A stretch of DNA of 64,000 nucleotides from assembly GCA_958430865.1 (NCBI GenBank), contig CAUDNR010002090.1, forward strand, positions 1 through 64,000, written 5' to 3'. Position numbers and translations under genes: made by a program. Position 1 is the stretch's first letter. Every line of letters begins with the position of its first letter. The notes under the pieces are model-generated. The model saw only the letters and a list, made by a program, of their open reading frames with translations. It made no database searches and was not told the origin of the DNA. This document shows positions 10,608-22,102 of this stretch, in pieces. This stretch comes from Entrophospora sp. SA101. Taxonomy: Eukaryota; Glomeromycota; Glomeromycetes; Entrophosporales; Entrophosporaceae.

Positions 10608-13600
10608 ATGGAAAACACTTTGGATGAAAATAAACATCATGATGAATATTCTGATAAAAGGAAAAATTATTTTGGGAGATGTCCGACTTGCAATAGATAT
10701 AATACTCAATTGGCATGGTGTCAATCATGTGATCCAAAGATATTAACCAAAGGATGGACTAGTGGCAATAAAACATTAGATGAGTTGATTAAAAGTACAC
10801 AACTTGAAGCAACTAGTTATGATAATAATTATTATCTTCAATGGATTCCTTATAATGATTTAACAAATATTGGAAAGATAGGTGAAGGTGGGTTTGCAAC
10901 TATATCTAAAGCTACTTGGTTAAATGGTAAGAAATGTGTAAATGATGATAATGAAAAAACTAGCAAGGATATGCCAGTGGCATTAAAAAAAACACATAGT
11001 TTGCAGAACATTTCTGATGAATTACTTAATGAGGTAAATTATTTTATTTTTCTATTTATTTTTTGATTTTTTAAATATTATTTTTAAATATTTTTTTATA
11101 TAGCTTAGAAATTATGTTACATTTTATGGTGAATCATTTATAAATAAAACTTATGGATTAACACAAGATCCAGCTACAAAAGAATATATCTTTGTAATGG
11201 ATTATATAGAAGATGGAAGTCTTCAAAATTATGAAGGTCCATATAAAAGATATGAAAAATATGGGAAATGTCCATTCTGCGATAGATATAATACTGATTG
11301 GACATGGTGCCAATCATGCAATCCAAAGCTATTAACTAGAGGATGGACTAGTGGCAATAAAACATTAGATGAATTGATTAAAAGCACACAACTTAAAGCA
11401 ACTAAGTATCACTATAGTAATCATCTTCAATGGATTCCTTATAATGATTTAACAAATCCTGAAAAGATAAATGAAGGTGAGTTTGCAACTATATCCAAAG
11501 CCACTTGGCTAAATGGTTATAAAAGTGTAGATTATTGTAATAATGAAAGAACTAGTAAAGATATGCCTGTGGCATTAAAAAAATTACATAATTCACAGAA
11601 TATTTCTGATGAATTTCTTAATGAGGTAAATTATTTTATTGATACTAGTTTTAAAATGTATTGATTATTATTATTATTATTATTATAATTAAATATTTTA
11701 TTTGTTATTTTAGCTTAAAAATTATACAAAGTTTCATGATAAAATTTATATTTATGGATTAACACAAGATCCAGCTACAAAAGAATATATCTCTGTAATG
11801 CATTACATGGAAGATGGAAGTCTTCAAAATGATGAATATTCAAAGAAAAGAAAGGAACATTTTGGGGAATGTCCAACCTGCAATAAATATAATACTAATA
11901 GTTTATGGTGTCAATCATGTGATCCAAAGCTATTAACTGAAGGGTGGACTAGTGGCAATGAAGCATTGGATAAGTTGATTAAAAGCACTCAACATAAAGC
12001 AAAAAATTATGATAATAATTATTATCTTCAATGGATTACTTACAACAATCTAACAAATATTGAAAAGATGGATGGAAGTAGTGTTGCAACTATATACAAA
12101 GCTACTTGGTTAAATGGTAAGAAATGTGTAAATAATCATTATAAAAGAATTAGCAAGAATATGACTGTGGCATTAAAAAAATTACATGATTCACAGAACA
12201 TTTCTGACGAATTTCTTAATGAGGTAAAATAACTTTGCTTTTCTATTACTTTCTGATTTTTTAAATATTATTCTGAAATATTTTTAGTTCAGAAATTATG
12301 TTACATTTTATGGTGAACCATTTATAAATAAAATTTATGGATTAACACAAGATCCAATTACAAAAGAATATATCTTTGTAATGGATTATATAGAAGATGG
12401 AAGTCTTCAAGATTATGAAGATCCATATAAAAGATATGAAAAATATGGGAAATGTCCAATCTGTGATAGATATAATACTGATTGGACATGGTGTCAATCA
12501 TGCAATCCAAAGTTATTAACTGAAGGATGGACCAGTGGCAATGAAACATTAGATGAATTGATTAAAAGTACACAACTTAAAGCAACTCAATATTATAATT
12601 ATTATTATCTTCAATGGATTCCTTATAATGATTTAAGAAATCTTGAAAAGATAGATAAAGGTGGGTTTGCAACTATATCCAAAGCTACTTGGTTAAATGG
12701 CAAGAAAAGTCTAAATGATGATAATAATAAAAGAATTAGTAAAGACAGAATTGTGGCATTAAAAAAATTACATAATTCACAGAATATTTCTGATGAATTT
12801 CTTAATGAGGTAAATTTTTTTATTAATACTAGTTTTAAAATATTGTTATTTATTATTGTTGCAATTAAGCATCTTATTTGTTGTTTTTAGTTTAAAAATT
12901 ATATGAAGTTTCATGATAAAAGAGATATAATTCATATTTATGGATTAACACAAGATCCAATTACCAAAGAATATATATTTGTAATGGCATATATGGAAGA
13001 TGGAAACCTTCAAACTTATTTAACTAAAAATTTTAAAAATTTCAAATGGAGAGACAAAATTGAAATTCTTTATTTTATTATTAAAGGTTTAAAAAATATT
13101 CATGAAAAAGAAATTATTCATCATGATCTTCATAGTGGAAATATTCTTCAAGATATATGGGGTTCATGGATTGCAGATTTAGGATTATCATGCCCAGTTA
13201 GTCAAACATCATCAAACAAAAAGGATATATGTGGAGTACTACCATATATTGCACCAGAAGTTTTAAAAGAGAAACCATATACGATGGCATCAGATGTATA
13301 CAGTTTTGGAGTTCTGATGTCTGTAGTATCAACTGGCCAACAACCATTTAATAATTTGGCACATGATATAGATCTTGCAATGAAAATATGTGGAGGTGCA
13401 AGACCTGGATTCTCTAACAACACTCCAAGATTCTATATTGAACTAGCATTCAAATGCATGGATGCTAATCCAGATAAACGTCCAACTGCTAAAGAGATTT
13501 TTAAGATTATTGAAACTTGGTGGGATTCACTTGCAAAAATACAGCAGCAGGATAAATTAATTAGAAAAGAGTTTAAAAAAATGGATGAAATAAAATTTGA

Positions 13601-13908
13601 TCCTTCAACAATTACTACAGTAATTCATCCAGATGCAGTTTATACTAGCAGATTATTAAAATTTACAAACCTTCCTCAACCTGTGAATTCCAATAAAGTA
13701 ACAATTATTGGTAATAACAATGGTAATTATTAGCATTCAATCATTGATCGCTTTCGTTTTTATTAATTTTTGATTTTTAAAATTAACAATATTTATTAAT
13801 ATCCACTCTTATGATAAACATTTTGTAGATTCTAAACAAATTGAATTGTCTATTTTTGTAGATTCTAAACAGATTGAATTAACTATACCAGATGAATTAC
13901 CTGAATAA
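10608..13908 (+). CDS. Kinase gene with 4 tandem zinc-ribbon/N-lobe cassettes and one C-lobe (copy A)
   Basis: Spliced model: exons 10608-11033, 11104-11625, 11714-12223, 12288-12809, 12891-13722 and 13829-13908, giving about 963 residues. All cassette introns are phase 0 (GTAAAT donors, TAG acceptors). Exon 1 holds a zinc-ribbon-like motif (CPTCNRYNT, WCQSCDPK), a conserved GWTSGN, a glycine loop (IGEGGFATISKATW) and the beta3 lysine motif VALKK. Exons 2-4 each run from alphaC through YGLTQDP and the hinge MDYIEDGSLQ, then restart at a new zinc ribbon instead of a C-lobe. Exon 5 finally supplies the C-lobe: catalytic loop HHDLHSGNIL (HRD as HHD), ADLGLS in place of DFG, APEVL, and SDVYSFGVLMSVVSTG. 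The last small exon encodes SKQIELTIP. The family is the Rhizophagus-type kinase expansion; substrates are unknown. The repeated half-kinase architecture is abnormal. No frameshift was found. Confidence 0.85.
11104..12890 (+). repeat. Tandem exon array, 3 internal cassettes (copy A)
   Basis: Three exon-intron units of 610, 574 and 603 bp repeat head to tail. Exon lengths are 522, 510 and 522 bp, all multiples of three, with introns of 88, 64 and 81 bp. Each encodes the same order: alphaC, hinge, zinc ribbon, GWTSGN, Gly-loop, VALKK and NISDE..NE. The Gly-loops differ: INEGEFAT, MDGSSVAT and IDKGGFAT, against IGEGGFAT in exon 1. Copy B carries five internal cassettes. Confidence 0.9.
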
Positions 13909-15204
13909 GTTAAATCTTGTTATTATATATTATTTATAATTTGGCTACTATAGTTTAAATATCTTGAGTAATGATATTACATAAAGGTAATAACTTCTCA
14001 CAATTACCTTTGGAATTTTTTTCATCTGAAATTTGGATGTTGAATATGCATTCTAAAATAATGGCTTTTGACAAAAAATAAATGTAATTTTTAATAATCA
14101 TTATTTTCATCGATGTTTTCATTTTTTATAGTATTAACAAGTTGAAGTGATGTACTAATAAAACAAATAAATGAATAATTCAAGTAATTATAATACTAAT
14201 ACAGCAATAAAATGAATAAACGATTAATTCGATTAAACGAGTAGTTCGAATAAAACAAATAATTCGAATAAAACAAATTGAAATAAGTTGGAATGATTTA
14301 GATATGGGCTTTTTTATATTCGAATTATTCGTTTATTTGAACTATTCAAATTTATTCATTTATTCGTTAATTTGTTTTATTCGAATTATTCGTTTATTCG
14401 TTTTATTCGAATTATTATTATCAAATTATCAAATTATTAGTAACTAGTATTAGTTACTCATTTCATTCGAATAAACTTTCAATGTAATTCAGAATACTCG
14501 GATTCATAACGAGTAAAACATAATTCAAATAAACCTTATTCGAATAGAAATTCTAATCAAGCGGTATAGTCGTATATAGTGGTTTAAACATTGTTGGCTG
14601 TGCGCTGGGTAAAGATATGATTTTAATACTAAGCTGAATTGTTGTAATTTATTAAAATCTTATGATGAAATAATTTGAATGAAATAAATGAGATAATTAT
14701 GATCCATTTTAGGAAGTTGAACTCTCCACAAGTACACTCATTCTAACCATCATGTTTATTAATTAGATATGAAAATTTTTATTAGATCAATTCATTTTTA
14801 TAAAACAATCTTGTCTTGTGTTATTATGAATGAAATCTATGAAATGTTTTTAATCACCCAAGGAGATACTTCCTGCATGAATACACAGTCTCTAACACTA
14901 CTAACACAGCTTTTCTTTAGATCATCTAATCTTTTTTACAATGTGATGTTGTCCCATGTTCACATTTCGTTGAAGATTTACATTATTTGTTACAAAGCAT
15001 TATTACAAAACACCATTGTTATGAAATTTATGAAATGAAATGACATTATTAATATTGATGAAATGAATTCGAATGAATGAAATGAAATAATAATAAGACA
15101 ATTAATCATCGATTTTTTAATATAAAATATTCCCGTATTTTTTCACAAATTTTTTTTAATAAAAAATTTTTTTGAAAAATCTATAATTTTGTAAAAAATA
15201 AAAT
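13909..15204. other. Intergenic with TTCGAA-type repeat at about 14200-14640
   Basis: I see no gene here. From about 14200 to 14560 there is the same family of TTCGAATTATTCG repeat that precedes the kinase gene, followed by a TATATAGTGGTTTAAACATT word. The remainder up to the hydrolase start is AT-rich with short GAAATGAAATG-like repeats near 15030-15090. Confidence 0.6.
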
Positions 15205-17078
15205 ATGGACTTCTCAAGGTCGCTTCAAAAAGTACATATTATATTCTCATCCATCATCAATTATTATTACTATGGACCACCACAACCATCATGGGACTTA
15301 AAGTTTTATTTGATCTTCAAAATTATAAAAGATGAGCTCTCAGCCAGACGAACTATCGAAAATCTTCAAGGAGTATTTAATACCAAGAGTCCTGCCAGGA
15401 GTGGTACACTTGTAGATGAGCTGACATTGTCAAATTCGCTTCGTAAAAAATCTGAAGTTTACATTGATGATGTTTTAAAGGATTATAATCATGTGCTTCT
15501 TGATGATTGGAGAAGTGTCAATCTCGGGGATGGATTAGAATGTGAATGGGTTTACGTTAAGAAAGAAGAGGAAGGAGAAGAAATAAATCATAAAAAGAAA
15601 AAATACAATAAGATTATTATGTATTTACATGGTGGTGGATATTTTTTTTCCTCCCCTGGTCAATATCGTGCCATTACTTCTAATATTGCAAAATATACAA
15701 ATGCAAGGCTATTTGGTAATTATTTATATGAATTATGAAAAAAAAAAGTGTTAAATTGACTAACAATTTTATTTTCTTCAAAAACTTCAAGTAATAAATT
15801 ATAGGCTTGCACCACAAAATCAATTTCCTGCTGCTTTACATGACTCAATAACTGCCTACAATTATCTTATTGATCCACCAAGAGATGCTGATTTTTTACC
15901 GATTGAACCTAAAAATATTGTAATTATGGGTGATAGTGCAGGTGGTGGTCTAGCAATGGCAACATTACTTGCTATACGTGATAATTCAAAAAAATCATTA
16001 CCTTTACCAGCTGGTGCTGTTTTGTGGTCACCATTTGTTGACTTGGCTCGCACAACATCATCAATAAAAGATCCAAGATGTGATGAATTAGATATTTTGC
16101 CAAATGATTTTTGTGATTGTAAAATGTCTCCCGTGTTGGAAAAATTTGAACAAAAAGCAAAAGAATTATCAGAAAAAATTCAATCAAATGTTGATAATAA
16201 ACCAAGATTTTGGCATAAGTCATTCGATTTTGGCGGTCGTTTACAATATTATGTGTCTAACGAAGGATTAGCAATTCCGTACGTTTCTCCATTATTTGCT
16301 GAAAGTTTGGGTGGTTTACCACCAATTTTAGTGGTAAATGGTTTTTTTTTAAAAAAATTTTGAATGCTTATATACTAAACCTCGTGATGATAAAAAATAA
16401 TTGTTTGTTATATAGCAAGTAGGTGATGTAGAAAGATTAAGAGATGAGGGTATTTATTTGGCTCATAAAGCTGCTAACCCAGAAAAGTACAATTTGCCCA
16501 ATTACAATGCTGAAAAATTTGAAAGGTCGTCTTATAAAACACCTACAAAAGTTGTTCTTGAGGTTTATGAAGAAATGCCTCATGTCTTCCATGTAATTTT
16601 CACAAAATTTTAATTAATTATGCAAAATAATAGTGGTAATAACAACAAAAATAACAATAATATTTCAAATAGCTATTACTGAACCTCCATTCATCACCAA
16701 ATATGGCCGTTAAACGAACAGCTGAATTTATTGAACAATTATTATCAGGCAAAGAAAAGAAGCAAGAATTAGAAGTCTTACGTGTAACAAGTAAAGGCAA
16801 AATCATTGAAGAGCTGAAAGAAGAGCATTACAAGATACTTGAATGTGAAAATATTGGCGTTGTTTCATCTAATATTGAAAAGGATTATTGTACTAGACCT
16901 AACGATGACAATGACAATAAATTGTAAGTGTGATGTTTTTTTGAGATTGCGCATTATTTATTTATCGATTTATTTATTGATTTATTGATTTATTGATTTA
17001 TATAGGTATACGTTGAAATTGTTTGAAACTTCATTATTAGTAATTGTTGTTTATTTATTTGTAAGAATTTTCTTTTAA
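15205..17078 (+). CDS. HSL-type alpha/beta hydrolase with C-terminal membrane anchor (copy A)
   Basis: Spliced model of five exons: 15205-15715, 15792-16333, 16416-16592, 16673-16923 and 17006-17078, about 517 residues. Exon 1 carries the oxyanion-hole motif LHGGGYFF. The first junction (phase 1) restores [18 protein letters not shown]. Exon 2 carries the nucleophile motif [10 protein letters not shown], with Ser as the expected catalytic residue. These are hallmarks of the hormone-sensitive lipase/arylacetamide deacetylase family of ester hydrolases. The catalytic Asp and His probably lie in exons 2-3 (for example around [11 protein letters not shown] and EEMPHVFH). The last junction (phase 2) adds [20 protein letters not shown], a single hydrophobic segment at the extreme C-terminus, so membrane tethering is likely. 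The natural substrate is unknown. An identical copy is at 35289-37162. Confidence 0.82.
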
Positions 17079-19063
17079 TCAACAAGGTTTTTTTTAATTT
17101 TTAAGCTGAAGCCAGAAAGAAATTGGGAAAACAGTGATGGTTTGTTTTATTCTTCAGAGTTGGATTAAATAAAACATCCTGAACTTTTCTTTTTTTTTCA
17201 TTGAAATTTCTTTCCACCTTCCTTCTAATTGGCATCCTTTTAAAGTTATCACCCGAGCATATTTGCTCGATATACATCACTTGGTTCATTGATATTTTAA
17301 TGATCCTATATTCCTCGTAAAATATGTAAATGTGTATTTTTATTATAATATACAGAAGATATTATGTTTCCATATTTCTAAAAAAAAATATATAATTAAC
17401 ACACAAAAGATAGAAGATATTATGTTTCCATATTTCTAAAAATATATTAACAAATTAATAATGTGTTTACGTTTAGTTGGCACCATTATCACTAACAATG
17501 TAATGTATTCAATGATTTTATTGATTTCTTTTACCAGTATAGGAAGTAGAAAAAAAATCTGAAATGCAATATTAATATGAAATTCAAAGGGTGATATTTG
17601 TGATGTTATCAATCTTTTAATTGCATCAATTTATTTAATACACGACTATCCAAATTGTGCAAAATTTATTTCTCTGGCATTAAAAATTTTTACAAAATTC
17701 CTTTACGCAAAAAAGCATACAGTTCATCCTCTATAACGAACCTTCCATCCCTATATGTAATTTTTCTGTCTTTGTTCGTTATAGAGAGAGAATATAAAAA
17801 AAAATTTCGTCCAAATATTAACTAGCCAAAATTTACCAATTATAAAAAACATACATAATAAATATATCATTCGGTTCTTTAAGATTACAAATATAAATTC
17901 ATGCTTTTAAAATTTATAGAACTTGATCAATTAAAAATTTTGATCCCTTTCCCTCTCCAAATATTTCCTTTCAATTTGTTTTACTTTCTTGGTTAAAAAT
18001 TGTTAAATCTTGCTTATTATTTTCGCTAATAATTGTTGCTAAATTTTGTTTAATTAAGGCGTTATATGAAATTGTATTATACTTTTGTCCTATATAATTT
18101 TTTTCAAATACAGAGATTATTGATTAGTGTTTCCACAGCAATCATGGATGTAGTAACCTTTCGATTCTCTGATATTTCATTGATTTAAATGGAATTTTTA
18201 AATACAATATTAAAATTTTTCTATAATGCTTTTTAAATTTCTTCTTTGTATTCATCTAATATTTTTTTATAAGAGCTGTTAATATACATACATCCAAATA
18301 CACGCACATATATACATATAAAATCTCCTCGAAAAAATTTAAACAAAATAATCAAACTCCAACCCTTTGAGTGTAAAAGATGACAACAACGATTGGCAAT
18401 CTTAATTTTAATTGTATCAGTTTAAAAGAAAAATGTGCAAGTATTCAATATTCAAGTTAATAAAAAGCAATAGTTGTAATTTAGCAAGTTGTGAAAACAT
18501 GTTGCTTCGAAGACTATTTATTATTGACAATCTATCGACTAGATTCTTATAATTTATCATCATACTAAATTTTTATGACAAAAATTAGAAAGTAATGAAC
18601 ATGGGATCAGAAAGTTGCTACAATGGAAAAATTCCCAGGAAGAAGAGTATTTATAGCATGATGATGATGATCACATGACTTTAAAAGCTTATAATTCTTT
18701 ATTAAAAAGTAAAAAAAAAGTAAACCAGAATTAAAGCTAAAGACCTAAGTTTCGTTTCCATCGGTTTACTTTTTTCATTTTATTAGAAAAGTTTGGGTTA
18801 TAAGGCTTCAAAGTTAGGCCATTTTATATGTCTATATGTAAATCGGAATGATCTTTCCTAAAATGCTGATGATCTGCTTATAAATTTTTCACAATAAAAG
18901 AAATAAGAAAGATCTAAAATTTTAAATTTCGGACTGAGACATTTATAGATGACTTGAACCATATCAACTAAACAGGAGAGACCGTCCTATATAAGGAAAG
19001 GATGTTCACAATTGATTTCAATTTTTTTTATACAGTTTAGAATACTTTTACAAGGGTATTACG
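17079..19063. other. Intergenic, unique right flank of copy A
   Basis: No convincing gene. Duplicate similarity ends at 17239, and 17240-19063 occurs only here. A 31-bp direct repeat containing AGAAGATATTATGTTTCC lies at 17354-17384 and 17412-17442. A perfect 13-bp inverted repeat, CTCTATAACGAAC (17729-17741) and its complement (17774-17786), resembles the ends of a small Tc1/mariner-type MITE. A minus-strand frame at 17289-17101 is crossed by the duplication edge; I cannot tell whether it is expressed. Confidence 0.5.
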
Positions 19064-19073
19064 NNNNNNNNNN
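19064..19073. other. Assembly gap (10 N)
   Basis: Ten N bases sit between the unique sequence and the first base of duplicated copy B. The fixed round number suggests an unknown gap size. Confidence 0.98.
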
Positions 19074-19118
19074 TTTAATCTTAATTATTTATTATTAATG
19101 ATATTTTAAATTATATAG

Positions 19119-19159
19119 AATCTAAACAAATTGAATTAACTATACCAGATGATTTTTAA
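19119..19159 (+). pseudogene. Orphan last exon of a kinase-family gene
   Basis: This is the second copy of the final exon at 226-266 (SKQIELTIPDDF and stop). The gap directly upstream removes the rest of the intron and the gene body, so it is an exon without a gene in this assembly. It shows that the duplicated segment was cut inside an intron. Confidence 0.7.
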
Positions 19160-22053
19160 ATTAAAGCAAACCCTCCTTATAATTTAACCAGATTGAAACA
19201 ACCTATTGTCATGCCTCTTATCATCATTTAGTATTATTTATTTATTATTTTACTAGTATTTTTATATTCAACATTTATATATACTGTTTTAACATTTTAT
19301 ATCTATAGACACTATAAATAATAATAATAAAAATAATAAAAATTGAGATAAAAATCTGTGTCTCACAGTAAATCTCAATAATGTTTATAATAATATGCCA
19401 ACAATGTTAATACAATTTATTTATACTAAATCATAAAAACAATTTCTGCAAATGTATATTTATGCTTTTGTCACTGATTAAATTTGGGAGTGTGTTTTAA
19501 TTGGTAATAACAATTATTTTTGTTTATGTGTGGATCAGAATGAATAGGTTATTAACAAATTAATTTTGGTATTAGCAAATAATTTTGGTTAAGGAAGATG
19601 ATAATTTATTTAAATAAATATTACTATTTTATTTATTTAGTTTTATTTAGTCAAAACTAATTAACTTGTTAGAAAGTTACTTTTACATTAGATAAAAGAA
19701 GTTTGGACTGTAAAACAGTAGGCGAAGGACTGCCCTAGCTGTGTGTCAAAACATTGGGACTAGCCAGACAAAGAGTCAAAAGCTAGTGGATTCAATTGTA
19801 AAACAGTAGGCGAAGGACTGACCTAGCTGTGTGTTGAACATAAAATAACCTATTAAATAGGGAACTCGGATTGCATGCTTGCAATATAAAGGCAATATTT
19901 GACTTTGAGGGTTAGATTATTTTCAATTTTATTAACAACCTGCCTTAAAAATTTTTATAGAAGACACATATGATAGAGAAGTCATATCTCAAATTTGGTG
20001 GTGTTGCTACACAGCAAGGAAGTTTCCAGGGCCTGTAATAGTAATAATTAAAACCTTTAACTAAGCCTGATTTGGCTAAAATAATTGAGGTCAAATAACT
20101 TTCTATGCCACAACACCAGTTTGTTTTACAAAAAATGTTATAATAAGTGGATCAACCAACATGGAAATTCTGTATCTAATATTGACAATGATAACAATAA
20201 TGATATTGATAGTGATGATATTGATAATGAAATGGTCAATTCTTATTGAAGATGATAGATAATAATGAAAAAAGTAATTTTCATCAAAAGACAGAGATAG
20301 AGAGGGGCAGAGGTACATATAAAAGGAAAGCAAGTTAAATTAGTATTATTCATTTTAGAAACCCAATATTAAATGAAAAGAACAATTTTGTCATATTTGT
20401 TTTTTACATATTAAATGATGTCATATTTACTTCATTTTGGTTTTTTTCCATTTTAAATGACATCATTTTAGTTTTTTTCTAATATTTATAATAAATTTTA
20501 CTTTCAATGAAAAATAAACATTTGTTAGATATTATTTAATAACATGTTTGTAAACACTTTTGTCATGTCAAAAAGATGAAAAAACTGACAAGACAAAAAA
20601 GAGAGAATTCAAAAGACAAAATAATATGTTTATGGTTTACAAGATTAATATTATTTATGTTAATGAATCAGTTGACTTACACAATAATATTTTACAGAAG
20701 AAGAGTCATCACCATCATCATTGTCAACAACATTATCTTCATTAGAAGATGATTATGTTTACTAATAGTGGTAGACTTTAAGTCACAAATATATTCAATA
20801 AAACAAGAACTGAAATAAATACAAAGAAGAATTAAAAAACATAAAAAAAAATTAAAAGATAACAATAATGACAATGATAATGAAATTTAATTGCCTTATT
20901 TCAATTTGATAAATAATTGTTTAATTAATCTCCATTTTGATATTTGACATTAGCATGAGGATTTCTTACACCTGCTGCTGTTGACTTACATTTATAATTA
21001 TGTTGCTTATTTTAATATTTTTAAAAATAATTATTAGAGAGTTAAAAAAAAGCTTGTTGTAAATAAAACATAATAATAGTTAGTTATCCCTGTGTGATAG
21101 TAATGTTAATGATAGATGGTGCAATGCAAATTTTTGGGGATTTTTAATTGCAATTTAATAATTTTGACTTCAAGTATAGTACAATCCAGAAAGTTTTCAG
21201 GTTTTGGGTTAGCACGGCCCGTTTCGGAGCTTTATCCATAACATTTTTTTAAAAAAGATATCTCAACGTTGTAATAGAAAAAAATTCACTGCTTAGGTGA
21301 TGTTTTATGTGAATAGTATTTTTATAAAATAAATAAATTGAAAATTGACTTGTGTTTGAAATTCATGAATTTTATATTCATGATTTCGAAAATAGTATAG
21401 GAATCCCGAAATAATTTGGAGTTTGAAACAATATAGGGGTTTCGAAATGGTATAGAAATTTTGAAGTTTCGAAATTGTTTCGGAATTTCGAAAACAATAG
21501 GAAACGGTATAGAAATTCGGAGTTTCGAAAAATGGTAGAGTTTCAACTAAAAACTTAAATTTTTTACAAATTACAAATATTGTTTTGACATTTTCTCAAA
21601 AAAAATCTTTTTTATTCATGACCGGTTTTTTGCTGTAAAACCTTCCATTTGTTTTGTGTGATATTTCATATATGATTGTCACAAAAATTTAACCAATGAG
21701 CGCCTCAAATAGTTTCCAATTTCGGTCATGTTCCCCTTTGGTTCGAAGCCATTTTTATTATCAAGTAAAAGATTAGCAAATTATATAGGCAATCTTGTTT
21801 GACTTTAAAATAAATTATAGATTAATTATTGATAAAAAAAGACTGAAAACTCGAATTTATCATTTAATAAAATGGCGATGATAACTGAAATTTGTGAAAG
21901 AAAAAAAAAATGAATCATTGCTTGCCTCCACTATAAAAAACTTCTACGAACGAAAAACCAATCCAAGAATGGGTTAATGTGGAAAATGATAGAATGATGA
22001 TGGATGTATGGAGAGCGAAGAAAATCAAGAAGAAGAGGATGATTAAGAAGAAG

Positions 22054-22093
<40 letters not shown>

Positions 22094-22102
22094 ATAAAAT
22101 TA
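19160..22102. other. Intergenic, duplicate of 267-3209
   Basis: Same contents as copy A: the 38-bp repeat pair at 19709-19834, the dispersed repeat at 19909-20018, the TTTCGAAA-type array at about 21350-21538 and the (ATA)n tract. No gene seen. Confidence 0.6.

Larger units (their letters stand above)
181..17239 (+). repeat. Large duplicated segment, copy A
   Basis: This 17,059-bp segment recurs at 19074-37323 in the same orientation. The offset is 18,893 up to the kinase array and 20,084 after it, because copy B carries 1,191 bp more. Every protein I compared between the copies is identical outside the array, and long non-coding stretches also match base for base by eye. The left edge is inside an intron. 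At the right edge, copies A and B read the same up to the ATCCTT at 17234-17239 and then diverge completely. It may be a true recent segmental duplication or an assembly/haplotype artefact. Confidence 0.95.

Noticed and set aside
10608..12890. Reading each kinase cassette as a separate small gene
   Set aside because: Internal cassettes lack their own promoter-like spacing and stop codons; each exon ends in a splice donor and the next begins at an acceptor in the same phase, so one spliced gene explains them better.
14769..15038. Plus-strand frame of 89 codons before the hydrolase
   Set aside because: No recognisable motif, AT-rich codon pattern and no link by splicing to the hydrolase start.
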